Source: Nemertoderma westbladi (Eukaryota > Xenacoelomorpha > Nemertodermatida > Nemertodermatidae). From it: a DNA stretch of 24,930 bases. Below are positions 1 to 8,741 of the stretch, piece after piece; the first letter of the stretch is position 1; each line of letters starts with the position of its first letter. Under the pieces are notes generated by a model that did not search any database, was not told the origin of the DNA, and worked only from the letters and a program-made list of their open reading frames with translations. The stretch lies in the NCBI GenBank assembly GCA_032718475.1, contig JAUCBJ010006330.1:1-24930 (forward strand), written 5' to 3'. The position numbers were made by a program, and so were the translations under genes.

Positions 1-75
1 GGCTGTGGTTGTGGTTGTGGCTGTGGTTGTGGCTGTGGCTGTGGTTGTGGCTGTGGTTGTGGCTGTGGCTGTGGG
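1..75. repeat. GTGGCT/GTGGTT microsatellite
   Basis: Nearly pure tandem repeat of the hexamers GTGGCT and GTGGTT. It is cut by the window start, so its true length is unknown. It ends at GGGGAGTGCC, just before the SINE-like repeat. Confidence 0.95.
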
Positions 76-82
76 GAGTGCC

Positions 83-505
83 TCAGGTCTTAAATCAGAG
101 TCTTACAAATTCGAACGTTAACGAACAAATTCAAACGTTACTGTTCCACCTTGGTGTAGTGGTTGCTTTGAATTCACATCTCCAATAGGTCGTGGGTTCA
201 ATCCTCACATGGACCAGGGCAGTTTTCGTTCGATCAGCAATAGGCCTAACTATACAAAATGTAGTATTATTGCCTAGTAACCAATTCATAGCTACCGTAT
301 GGTTTTTACTTTGAGACATTTCACCCTCTAGCAGCAGACTCGGATCTTCAGACTACTCTGTGACTCCGCAAAAAGATATAGCCTATATTGTAATAGATAT
401 CGACTGGGGGGTCAAAATTAAGTAATAATATATCTAAAAAAGTCTCAAACATCTTACCTCATGGCTCGCCCCTCAGAAATCTTAAGCAATATAGCTTCAT
501 ATTTT
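83..505 (+). mobile_element. tRNA-derived SINE-like repeat, copy 1
   Basis: This segment matches the reverse complement of 5428-5824 over about 400 bp, starting at TCAGGTCTTAAAT. It carries a box-A-like TGGTGTAGTGG at 152-162 and a box-B-like GGTTCAATCC at 195-204, the spacing of an internal pol III promoter. The T-arm-like GTGGG/CTCAC stem around the B box supports a tRNA-derived head. The body contains the short motif CCCTCTAGC.GCAGAC, which recurs near the second copy. Similarity stops near 505. No poly-A tail or target-site duplication was found, so the SINE label is inferred from the promoter boxes and from the two dispersed copies in this window. Confidence 0.65.
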
Positions 506-1316
506 TTAAGGAAAACTGGTAAACGAGATTTGTTACTTACGCATACCTCGCAGACTTAAGTAATTAATTATACAGTAGGTTAGATCGTTTTGAGAGTAGG
601 ACCATTGGAAACAGCGCCTTCGAAAACCTCAGTACAAATAAAATTAATAAGATTAACAGGATATAGCTTGTTATAATAAAACTTAAATTATAATACAGTA
701 GAACAATTAGGGTTGTAAATAAAAACAAATTCAATAAATTGAAGATAAACTGTATATAACTTATGTATTAAAAGAGGGCCTTATTTAATTATGTGCGATC
801 AGGCGCGCAGGTTTAAATTAACATATGCGCTCGCATATGCGGTAATTAATGGTTGTAGTTGGCCTATGTGCGATTGAGGTGATGCTGGCGCGTAAGATGC
901 AAACCGAAGGTTTCCAATCTTACATGATAACGAAGCTAAAGGCTATCAAGGCAACATACCAAGGCAGTCCCCACCCACAGCTGTAGGTTTGAATAATTTA
1001 AACTCTATCGCAGGTCCCATTCACGCGTTGACGTACAGTATAGGATTCAAAGGGATTAATCTTGCTACGTCTAATAAGAGCCCAACGACCGCAGATTATT
1101 GATGGATGACTCAGGGCCAAACTGGTCCACTTTATTTTCGGGTGAGGGTAATTTATGTTTTGGGCCCCGCTCGCATGTTTATATTTAATTCTACCTTTAC
1201 CTACTGTATGGCAAAAATAATACAAATGTATTGTATATTGTAATGTACAGTGCCTATTGTATTGTACATTTCGTTTGTTATAGTACAATTTATTCATCTC
1301 GCGTCCCTATCTGATT
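506..1316. other. AT-rich intergenic stretch, nothing recognised
   Basis: No coding region or repeat family was recognised. Open frames are short and AT-driven. Around 1205-1280 there are overlapping TATTGTA/TGTACA words of low complexity. Confidence 0.6.
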
Positions 1317-1495
1317 GATTTGTGTCAAATTAAATTGCCTTTGGCAACATTATTTGATACAAATCGATTGATTAAACAATTAATTAATTGTTTAATCGAC
1401 CAATTAATTAATTGGTTGATTAATTAATGACCTACTTAACACCCAAGGTGTGAAGTGGGTCCAACTGTCGCAGAGAGTGGCATACTATTACTACT
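1317..1495. repeat. Hairpin cluster ending in a foldback-family terminus
   Basis: Three consecutive inverted repeats are visible. The first is a hairpin at 1317-1365 with arms GATTTGTGTCAAAT and ATTTGATACAAATC. The second is a perfect 28-bp palindrome at 1370-1397. The third is an 18-bp palindrome at 1399-1416. After a small ACACC/GGTGT hairpin, 1457-1495 matches the right terminus of the foldback element (6892-6930) at 31 of 39 aligned bases, starting GGGTC and ending ACTACT. I infer a diverged relative of that element. Its left end was not found. Confidence 0.55.
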
Positions 1496-3001
1496 GAGGT
1501 ATCCATGACCCATCCTCATGTAGATCTTTGACGAAGACATCATTATGGTTAAAACAGAGGTCGGAATGTGAGTTAGAGTCAGTCCCAGACGTGGTTGGTC
1601 GTTTATGGTCGACCCCTCCCTCGAAGGGTCTAACCTTGGGGTCATAACCAGAATCCGTGAGTCGCTTAGAGTCCTCTCCATAAAAGGTCGATCGCTTAAG
1701 GGCATCGCCAGACACTGTGGGTCGCTTAGGGTCGTCCCCAAACACGGTGGGTCTCTTTGGGAGATCTCCAGACACGTTGTGTCTCTTTGGGAGGTCTCCA
1801 GACTTGTTGGTTCTTTGTGGGTCGTCACCAGACTCGGCGGGTCGTTTTGGGTCATCCCCAGTCAAGGTGGGTCTCTTTGGGAGGTCTCCAGACACGTTGT
1901 GTCTCTTTGGGAGGTATCCAGACTCGTTGGGTCTCTGTGAGTCATCACCAGACTCGGAGGGTCACTTTGGGTTGTCCCCAGACACAGTGGGTCTCTTTGG
2001 GTGGTTCCCAGACTCGGTGGGTCTCTTTCGGTCGTCATCCGACTCGGTGGGTCGCTTTGGGTCATCCCCAGAGACGATGGGTCTATTTGGGATGTTCCCA
2101 GAATCGGTGGGTCTGTTTGGGTGTCACCCGACTCGGTAGGTCGCTTTGGGTCGTCCGTAGACACGGTGGGTCTCGTTGTGCCGTTCCCAGACAGGTTGGG
2201 TCTCTTTGGGAGGTCTCCAGACTCGGTGGGTCTCTGTGGGTCGTCACCAGACTCGGCGGGTCGTTTTGGGTCATCCCCAGTCACGGTGGGTCTCTTTGGG
2301 AGGTCTCCAGACACGTTGTGTCTCTTTGGGAGGTCTCCAGACTCGTTGCGTCTCTGTGGATCGTCACCAGGCGCGGTGGGTCGCGTTGGATCGTCCCCAG
2401 ACATAGTGGGTCTCTTTGGGAGGTCCCCTGACTCGTTGGGTCTCTTTAGGCCAACACCAGACTCGGTGGGTCTCTTTGGTTCGTCACCAGACAGGGCGGG
2501 TCCCTTTGGGAGGTCCCCAGACACAGTAGATCTCTTTGGGAGGCCCCGAGACTCGATGGATCTTTTTGGCTCGTCACCAGGCATGGTGGATAGCGTGGGA
2601 TCGTCCCCAGACACGGTGGGTCTCATTGGGTAGCCCCCAGACGTGGTGGGTCTTTTTCGGTCGTCTCCAGGCACTGTGGGTAACTTGGGAACGTCCCCAG
2701 ACTCGGTGGGTCTCTTTGGGTCGTCCCCAGAATCGTTGGGTCACTTAGGGTCGTCGCAGGAATCATTGGGCCGCTTAGGAAAACCCCTAGACGTGGTTGC
2801 TAAATTGTAAGTATTCGTAGGGAAACGATAGGAAGCCTCGCTATCGGTCGAAGTTAAATCGGATACCACAGTGGGGGGCAGTAAGCGGGAAGCTTCGATT
2901 GAAGTCGACGTGAAACTGGAAGCCTTCAAGACGTACGCAGGCATAGTAAATCCAACCGGAGCTGCAGATCCAGAAACTACGATGGAAAACAATTCTGACA
3001 T
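1491..3001 (-). pseudogene. Broken decapeptide-repeat reading frame
   Basis: From an ATG at 2999-3001 the minus strand encodes about 70 non-repetitive residues rich in Ser/Thr/Ala, then decapeptide repeats of the type SGDDPKRPTE / SGDLPKRPTV, then a short unique tail ending in a TAG at 1491-1493. Three lesions break it: an in-frame TGA at 2741-2743, a one-base-short (29-bp) unit near 2129 that shifts the frame, and another TGA at 1962-1964. Both TGAs arise from the same unit variant, GGGTCACT. The stop at 1491 lies inside the foldback-like terminus. I recognise no family. The repeats are hydrophilic, rich in Asp/Lys/Arg/Pro, without obvious membrane segments. It may be a decayed gene or only a minisatellite whose unit length is divisible by three, since frames on the other strand are also open. 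Confidence 0.35.
1583..2800. repeat. 30-bp minisatellite, about 40 units
   Basis: Tandem units of 30 bp with a consensus near AGACTCGGTGGGTCTCTTTG followed by GGAGGTCTCC or GGTCGTCCCC. Units at both edges are degenerate. A longer block repeats at a higher order: the stretch starting GACTCGGCGGGTCGTTTTGG at 1831 recurs at 2250, a distance of 419 bases or 14 units minus one base. The missing base is the short unit near 2129. The array lies inside the broken frame described for 1491-3001. Confidence 0.95.
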
Positions 3002-3235
3002 TCTATGCCACGTCTAGCGCAGATGCAAGATTTGCAAATCCACTACGATTGCACTTACAGCAGGGTGTGGTTCGGGTACGATTCCCCACAATGTTGTCAC
3101 CGTCCATGTTCTGGTACTGCACCTAAGCGGAAACAATCATTCAGCATCATCTGAAATTATTCTACTGTTCTAAAACTATTCTACTTTCTTTATGATATTT
3201 TGGATCATCGTTGAGATCATCATGTTTCCGTTTTG

Positions 3236-4382
3236 AGTTTGGTCGAATTGGCAACCTTGGTAACACACACAGTTCTTGACAGGAATGTCATAGTCACCGA
3301 TATAGAGACTCTTAGGTTATTGTCGGCTTTTAGTCGCTGGTGGGTGCCAAATATAATTGAATCCGCTTTCTCTAAGCTATGTCAATCATCTATGAGCCAG
3401 GTGGAGAGGTTCTTCATATTCCTTGTCAGAATGTCTGAGATTACTGAAACTGATGAACTACGGGTCATGACACTGGTGTCGTCTGTTAACGTTGGGGTGG
3501 GGCAATTGGTTGCCAAATCAATATCGTTGTTCTGACACAGAAAGAGAGCAGGACCGAGTAATGATCCTTGAGGAAATCCATGACTAGATTCTCTGGTCGA
3601 AGAATAGCAGTTGTCGATATATACACAATGTTTTCTATTCTTGAGGTAGGAAGAAAACCAACTGAGCGCCACTGGATCAAATCCTAAATGTTTGAGTTTC
3701 ATTAAGATGATACCGTGGTCGATGGTATCGAATGCGTTTCTTAAGTCTATTAATGCCATTATTTATTATTTATTTATATTATTATTTATTTATTATTTTA
3801 TTATATATTTATAATATATATTATTATTATCCCATTATTTGTATAGTCATGTATATATGTGAGTAATGTTTGCATAGAATATCCAAGCCTGTACCCAGAC
3901 TGCATATCCCGATATGTTATTAGATATCATATATAACATCATTTGATCCTTAACTATCTGTTCTAGAACTTTGGAGATCATCGACAGTAAAGCTAGTGGT
4001 CTATAATTTTCCACCATCAGTGTGGTTCCAATTTTGAAAGCTGGTATTAGCTTGGCTGTCTTGAATGCAGTCAGGAACAGTCCTTGGTTGATTGAGAGGT
4101 TTATAATGTGTGTCATTGGTTTTGCAAGGATATCTACCCATCTTTTAGTAATAGAGCTGTGATACCATCCAGTCCGGGACTTTTGTCAGTGTGGAGATTG
4201 TTTAAAATTTTTGCTACATTTCCTTCATTAGTTGCTTCGAGTTTGAAACCGTTTTCGATCACACCAAGTTGTTTGTAAAATTGCGAAACAGCCTCTTCAT
4301 TGTAAGACCCTGTAGGTGGTGGTAATTGTTGAACAAATTTCACTGGTATCTCTGTGAAATAATCGGTGACAATTTCTACCAT
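3236..4382 (-). pseudogene. LINE B: CR1/jockey-like reverse transcriptase remnant
   Basis: Read on the minus strand, the fragment gives reverse transcriptase motifs in the expected order. KSPGLDGITALLLKDG lies near 4137-4185. PAFKIGTTLMVENYRPLALL and SKVLEQIVKDQ follow. Then come DLRNAFDTIDH near 3720, GFPQGSLLGP near 3570 and TLTDDTSV near 3490. The YADD-type catalytic box therefore reads TDD, and the usual GVPQGS has become GFPQGS. Downstream, SLEKADSIIFGTHQRLK continues the RT to about 3240. Frames change at least twice, and an AT-rich tract at 3760-3845 separates the two RT halves. No endonuclease is visible, so this is a 5'-truncated, inactive copy. The clade is uncertain between CR1, L2 and jockey. 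Confidence 0.85.
3760..3845. repeat. AT-rich low-complexity tract
   Basis: TTATTTATT/ATAATATAT repeats interrupt LINE B between the fingers and palm motifs of its reverse transcriptase. Confidence 0.85.
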
Positions 4383-4420
4383 TGGCTGATAGGTACCGGT
4401 ATCGGTACAGCCACACCAAA

Positions 4421-4528
4421 GGTTACTGGAGCTGCATCTAGGTCCCTGAACAGGCAGTTCTCTGTTAATCTACAGGAGCTAATAAACCAACAGGTTGATG
4501 CCATCAATGATGCTGACGAAAGCAGGCA
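4421..4528 (+). pseudogene. LINE A host copy, segment 1 (pre-RT linker)
   Basis: The frame reads GAASRSLNRQ...INDADESRQ. The SRSLNRQ stretch matches the minus-strand LINE A copy at about 22890-22915. Segment 1 stops at 4528, where the 2.4-kb foldback element begins, and the same frame resumes at 6931 with SSQAWKSINLL. The 6-bp CAGGCA at 4523-4528 is repeated at 6931-6936 as a target-site duplication. The left boundary with LINE B (4383-4420) is unclear. Confidence 0.8.
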
Positions 4529-4731
4529 AGTAGTATAGGTTTGCTCCTCTCGGCGACAGTTAGACCCAACTGACACCCATTGGGTGTCATATGACACCCT
4601 ATTATCACCCATAGGGTGTCATTGGCGCCAGACTGTCTGGGTGACACCTATCAATTAGGGTCTAATTGATAGGTGGCATCAATTAATTAGTACAATTAAA
4701 CCCTAATAGGTGTCTTACGACTCCTTAGGGT
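4529..4731 (+). repeat. Left terminal inverted repeat of the foldback element
   Basis: This arm pairs with 6718-6930 with only a few substitutions plus one extra 10-bp TTGGGTGTCA in the right arm. It is a chain of small hairpins: TGACACCCATTGGGTGTCA, then a TGACACCCTA/TAGGGTGTCA pair, then CAGACTGTCTG, then arms CTATCAATTAG and CTAATTGATAG around GGT. Confidence 0.9.
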
Positions 4732-4821
4732 TTAATTGATTATCATAATTAATCAGACTGATTAGCGCCCTGACACACAATGGGTCATCAGTTGGGTCTA
4801 ACTGTCGCCGAGAGGAGCAAA
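4540..4821. mobile_element. 282-bp MITE-like foldback unit within the left arm
   Basis: TTTGCTCCTCTCGGCGACAG at 4540 is repeated in reverse complement at 4802-4821, and the match extends inward through TTAGACCCAACTGA. The left end of the large element therefore contains a complete small foldback unit. The right end carries only one half of it. No separate target duplication was identified around 4540-4821. Confidence 0.75.
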
Positions 4822-5427
4822 GGGTGTCATAAGTGACACCGCGGCTCTTTTATTTATTAATACCTATTTATTTGTATTTAATTTTAATTAATTATTTGTA
4901 TTTGTATTTTATTTTACTTTATTTATTTGTAATTAATTTTAGATTTACCAATAATTAGTTTTATATATTGGTTTCTATATGACCTCATTGACTTTCATCT
5001 CGTTATACTTAGACATAGGGTATACAGCTCCCTTACTGGTAACTAATTACTCTTATCTATATCAAGACAGCTTTATCGTTGTCTTTGACCCCCAATTAGC
5101 TTTAACCAAGCAACAGCTTATTAATAATAGTTGTATCCAAGCGCCCCGCCCCCCTCTCGTGACACCTCTGATTACTAATTACTCTTACCTATATCCAGCC
5201 GGTTGCAGTTCCATAGTCTGCCGCTAGACGGCGTATGATCTGAAAATTAACATCTTCTCTAACTTTGCTATTTTCATTCCGAAAAGGTTTAAACTCGGTA
5301 GACATCTACTACGACATAGGCCATATCTTTTGCGGAGACATAGAGTAGTCTGAAGTTCACCTGTCTGCCGCTAGAGGGTGTATTATTTGAAAATTAACAT
5401 CATCTCAAGCTTTGTTATTTACAATCC
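4822..5427. other. AT-rich interior of the foldback element with short repeats
   Basis: No coding region. A GGTGTCA/TGACACC hairpin lies at about 4823-4840, followed by a TATTTATTTGTA-rich tract. The motif ACTAATTACTCTTA.CTATAT occurs at about 5040-5062 and again at 5173-5196. The phrase GTCTGCCGCTAGA.GG recurs at about 5217, 5363 and 5599, each copy followed or preceded by blocks shared with the SINE-like repeat, which suggests internal duplications of that repeat. Confidence 0.6.
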
Positions 5428-5824
5428 GCAAAACTATGAAGTTATATTGTTTAAGAGTTCTAAGGGGCGAGTCATGAGGCAAGATGTTTGAGACTTATTT
5501 AGATATATTATTACTTGATTTTGACCCCCCAATCGGTATCTATTACAATATGGGCTATATTTTTTGCAGAGTCACAGAGTAGTCTGAAGTTCCCCAGTCT
5601 GCCGCTAGAGGGCGAAATGTCTCAAAGTGAAAACCATATGGTAGCCATGAACTGGTTACTAGCCTATTGCTAACCGAACGAAAACTGCCCTGGTTCATGC
5701 AGGGATCGAACCCATGACATATAGGAGATGTGAATTCAATGCAACCACTACACCAAGGTGGAACAGTAACCGTCGAATTTGTTCATTGACGTTCGAATTT
5801 GTAAGACTCTCATTTAAGACCTGA
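5428..5824 (-). mobile_element. tRNA-derived SINE-like repeat, copy 2
   Basis: Reverse complement of the 83-505 repeat, with many point differences and a small deletion where copy 1 has extra bases near 245-275. The B box is at 5703-5712 (minus-strand GGTTCGATCC, close to the canonical box) and the A box at 5745-5755. It lies inside the foldback element, next to the palindromic array. Confidence 0.65.
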
Positions 5825-5827
5825 CAC

Positions 5828-6060
5828 AGACTATGCCTCACTAAGGCATAGACTATGCCTCACTGAGGCATAGATCATGCCTCACTGAAGCACTGAGGCA
5901 TAGACTATGCCTCACTGAGGCATAGACTATGCCTCACTGAGGCACTGAGGCATAGACTATGACTCACTGAGGCATAGACTATGACTCACTGAGGCATAGA
6001 CTATGCTTCACTGAGGCATAGACTATGCCTCACCGAGGCACTGAGGCATAGACTATGCCT
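5828..6060. repeat. Array of 22-bp palindromic units (left part)
   Basis: Tandem units AGACTATGCCTCACTGAGGCAT. Each contains the 17-bp palindrome ATGCCTCACTGAGGCAT with a single central C. Some units carry an extra CACTGAGGCAT half. The array continues after an inserted LINE A fragment, at 6662. Confidence 0.95.
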
Positions 6061-6652
6061 CTACTACTAGGATCGGCATGCTGCATTGCAGCTGCATTTT
6101 TAAGAATGCTGTGCTGGCTTGTCAACAAAATTGCACCGCCACAACTCCCTATCACCCATGACATTTGCTAGATCATCCGCATCTTTAAGGCCAGTGTCCT
6201 TTAAGATGCGTCTCAAGAAAGTCATGGGCTGTCCACCATGCTTATTCACTCCATGAGGCTGCCAAAGTACAAGATTATGCACTGGCTGGTCCTCACGGCG
6301 AAAGCAATGTCCTGCAAAGCGGAGGCGATTTTGTTCTAGTGTCAAGCTTGGGGGAACCAATGAGACACCTCCAATGTTATATAGTGTCTGGTTGGAGAAG
6401 TGTGCATTGTACTTGACACAATGAACCCGGCGTAGCATTCTTGTGAATGTGCCATCCAGAGATTTGGTGTCCTCAGCAGTTAGAGCCCAGCATGGACTCC
6501 CGTAGAGGAGTACTGGAACTACTGCTGCTCTAAATAATCGGACCTTAAGTTTCCGATTAATTCTCGGTGACTTCCAAATCCTGGAAAGCCTATTCAAGGC
6601 TGCCCATGCCTTTCCCTTACGTATTCGAAGGTCCTCACCTGACTTCCGGATC
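6061..6652 (-). pseudogene. LINE A 3' fragment inserted in the palindromic array
   Basis: The minus-strand frame reads IRKSGEDLRIRKGKAWAALN, then WKSPRINRKLKVRLFRAAVV, LLYGSPCWALTAEDTK and RLRFAGHCFRREDQPVHNLV, ending in a stop at 6100-6102. This is the C-terminal part of a non-LTR reverse transcriptase polyprotein, after the catalytic core, so it has no activity. The 3' end on the minus strand runs through the hairpin GCTGCAATGCAGC to a short TAG-repeat tail. Both flanks read AGACTATGCCTC (6050-6061 and 6662-6673), as expected for a target duplication, but the target is itself a tandem repeat so this cannot be proven. The frame is intact over its length. Confidence 0.88.
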
Positions 6653-6661
6653 CATACTTCC

Positions 6662-6717
6662 AGACTATGCCTCACTGAGGCACTGAGGCATAGACTATGA
6701 CTCACTGAGGCATAGAC
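6662..6717. repeat. Array of 22-bp palindromic units (right part)
   Basis: Continuation of the 5828-6060 array beyond the LINE A fragment, with the same ATGCCTCACTGAGGCAT core and an ATGACTCA variant. It abuts the right foldback arm. Confidence 0.9.
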
Positions 6718-6930
6718 CTAATTAGGAGTCGTAAGACACCTATTAGGGTTTAATTGTACTAATTAATTGATGCCACCTATCAATTAGACCCTAATTGATA
6801 GGTGTCACCCAGACAGTCTGGCGCCAATGACACCCAATGACACCCTATTGGTGATAATAGGGTGTCATATGACACCCAATGGGTGTCAGTAGGGTCTAAC
6901 TGTCGCCGAGAGGAGCAAACCTATACTACT
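6718..6930 (-). repeat. Right terminal inverted repeat of the foldback element
   Basis: Reverse complement of 4529-4731 with a 10-bp duplication of TTGGGTGTCA and a few substitutions. It ends at CTATACTACT, followed by the CAGGCA target duplication. Confidence 0.9.
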
Positions 6931-7449
6931 CAGGCAATCATCCCAGGCATGGAAATCGATCAACTTGCTCACTGGGAGGAAAAGCCAACCAACTACCAAG
7001 GGTAAGGCTGAATCACCAGCCGATCGCCTCAATGGTTGGAAGGCCCACTTTGAAAAGCTCCTCAATAATGACAGGGTATTGCCTGATAACTTTATAGAAG
7101 TAAAAGTGTCTGAGTCTGTACTCCCAGATATTCCCATTGGCGATATCTCCTTTGCAGAAGTGAAGGTTGCTGCAAAGAGCATTAAGACCAATCGTGCCAG
7201 TGGAGTAGATGGTGTTCCCCCTGAGGTCTTTAAAGTACCTGAGTGTTTAAAGCTCATCTATCCCATCATAGTAGACATGTACCGAACAACAAGAGTCCCA
7301 CAAGAAATGAAAACAAATAAGTTGGTGCCAGTTCCCAAGAAGGGCAACCTAACACTCTATGGTTCTTTTCGGGGAATCTCATTGATCTCGATTGCTGCAA
7401 AGCTATTCAATAGAATTCTATTAAATCGCATCAGGGATCCCATTGAGAG
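6931..7449 (+). pseudogene. LINE A host copy, segment 2 (RT fingers)
   Basis: The frame resumes with SSQAWKSINLLTGRKS and continues through ADRLNGWKAHFEKLLNND, ASGVDGVPPEVFK and VPVPKKGNLTLYGSFRGISL to LLNRIRDPIE. These are the fingers-region motifs of a non-LTR reverse transcriptase. The frame is open to 7449, where a BEL-like LTR begins, and the RT continues at 12180. GAGAG at 7445-7449 is repeated at 12180-12184. Apart from the insertions this part looks undamaged, so the host LINE was fairly young when it was hit. Confidence 0.9.
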
Positions 7450-8001
7450 TGTGACGGGATCCACGAAGGATCCCGGTTTATCCGGTTATTCCAATTACGC
7501 GTCCCCGCCATGTGAGTGAAAGATGGTTAAGAGTTCCAATATCGTTAATGTTCGTAGTTCTGATATAATATAATATGACAAGCACAGATAATAAGTAATA
7601 GCATTGGGGTATAAAATAGGTGAATGATGGCTACAGTGGATGACGGCAGGACGACGGTATTAGAAGTCACCGCTCTGCCCTAGCTAAACCGACTAGCAGA
7701 ATGAGATAACTAATTAATAAGTAACATGATAGCTGGTAATATATTGCACGGGATGGCCATATCTCGCTACCCAGCCGATGCCTTCCCCCCATTGGCTAAT
7801 ATCCCTGTTGGCGCCCTTTGGAGTGTTTTCCCTTCACTCCTGCTATTCTCTCTCTGTCAGGGGTGTAACCCCTGACCCCTATTGTGCGTTTCTCCTTCCC
7901 ACTTTATTGGGGTGACACGAGGTTGGGTAATCAATCTCGTGCTCCCAATATTGCTTAACGGCTCACTTTATGGGGTGTTAGCGGAATTGGATAAGCTAAC
8001 A
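7450..8001 (-). repeat. Left LTR (3' LTR of the element)
   Basis: On the minus strand it starts TGTTAGC and ends GTCACA, the usual TG...CA form. It is the 3' LTR because a polypurine tract lies directly beside it at 8002-8009. Internal hairpins include TCAGGGGT/ACCCCTGA at 7857-7875 and CACGAG/CTCGTG at about 7917-7940. A minus-strand AATAAA lies at 7903-7908. Confidence 0.93.
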
Positions 8002-8037
8002 CTCCCCCCATGCTATCTTCCCGGTGCGAAGATAGCA
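8002..8037 (-). promoter_or_regulatory. Polypurine tract and adjacent hairpin
   Basis: Minus-strand GGGGGGAG (8002-8009) touches the TGTTAGC start of the 3' LTR, as expected for plus-strand priming in LTR elements. Immediately upstream in element sense, TGCTATCTTC and GAAGATAGCA (8011-8020 and 8028-8037) form a perfect 10-bp stem with a 7-base loop. Confidence 0.75.
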
Positions 8038-8052
8038 TCCACCTAAAGTGCG

Positions 8053-8337
8053 CTACAATTCCGCTGGATCCCGATCTAGTATCGGGTGTGGGGTGGGATT
8101 ATTTTCTTGGAGTCGGCTTTCCAGGCCGCTCCCTATGGGTATGATGTCACTACCCTCTGGCGTCTCGTGTCGAACCGATCGTGCGCTTCTCTCACACAAT
8201 TTTTGTTTCCCCAACACTCTCACCACTCTAACTCCGCTCTCTGACTCAACTCGCTCTTGCCCTCTCCCCACACCTGAATCGCACTCTTCTCTCTCGCCAA
8301 CAGCTCCTTTCACTATCTCCTCTCTACTCCCTGCCAC
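8053..8337 (-). CDS. Small element-borne reading frame, function unknown
   Basis: A 94-codon minus-strand frame, rich in Glu, Arg, Ser and Gly, ends about 50 bases before the polypurine tract, where the last frame of a BEL element would usually stop. No domain was recognised. The start shown is not secure. It may be the relic of the lost pol C-terminus or chance. Confidence 0.2.
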   Translation of the reverse strand: MAGSREEIVKGAVGEREECDSGVGRGQERVESESGVRVVRVLGKQKLCERSARSVRHETPEGSDIIPIGSGLESRLQENNPTPHPILDRDPAEL

Positions 8338-8340
8338 TCT

Positions 8341-8645
8341 CTAAGGCGCTGACCTCTAATGCTACCCCTGTGCTATCATACTATCTATCTTATCTAAGGT
8401 CTAACTTGCTAACTATCTAACTTTAACTAACTCCTAACTCTACTAACTACTAACTCTACTCTCTGCTAACTCTTACTACTTCTAGCTCTAACTAAAAGCC
8501 TCTAACTTTCCACTAACTCTATCTAGAACTCTCTAACTCCCTACTAACTCTAACTAGCTCCAATTCTAACTCTACTAACCACTAACTCTACTCTCTGCTA
8601 AGTCTACTAACTCTTTCCTAACTCTGACTAAAACCCTCCATCAAC
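8341..8645. repeat. TAACTC/CTACTAACT-rich degenerate repeat
   Basis: Irregular repetition of CTAACTCTACTAACT words. The plus strand is almost free of G, so the element's RNA strand would be nearly free of C. No coding potential was seen. Confidence 0.85.
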
Positions 8646-8741
8646 GTGGCGCTTGTGGTGCCCACAACCATTCTACTACTACTTCTACTCTGCTACTATC
8701 TTTCTAACTCTACTAACTCTCTACTATCTCTAACTCTACTA

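Larger units (their letters stand above)
4529..6930. mobile_element. Foldback (long-TIR) DNA element inserted in LINE A
   Basis: The element begins AGTAGTATAGGTTTGC and ends GCAAACCTATACTACT, exact reverse complements, and is bounded by CAGGCA at 4523-4528 and 6931-6936. Removing it restores an uninterrupted LINE A frame, which supports a single clean insertion. The arms are about 203 bp (left) and 213 bp (right) and nearly identical. The interior holds a 282-bp foldback unit, AT-rich sequence, a SINE-like copy, a palindromic array and a LINE A fragment. No transposase is visible, so this copy is non-autonomous. The 6-bp duplication (7 if a shared A is counted) does not let me assign a superfamily. 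Confidence 0.8.

Noticed and set aside
152-215. A functional tRNA gene
   Set aside because: A and B boxes are present but no acceptor stem or proper anticodon arm forms, and the match continues for 300 bases beyond.
1605-2633. Long plus-strand open frames over the 30-bp repeat
   Set aside because: Any frame of a stop-free 30-bp unit stays open. These lack flanking unique coding sequence, while the minus strand at least has an ATG and unique ends.
1583-2800. CRISPR-like array
   Set aside because: The units are contiguous without unique spacers and the context is animal DNA. It is a minisatellite.
83-5824. A 5.7-kb DNA transposon with 400-bp inverted ends
   Set aside because: The right copy lies inside the foldback element, which has its own ends and target duplications. 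No duplication flanks 83 and 5824. Two separate SINE-like copies fit better.
5828-6060. CRISPR or attachment-site array of palindromes
   Set aside because: No spacers, pure tandem units, located inside a foldback element.
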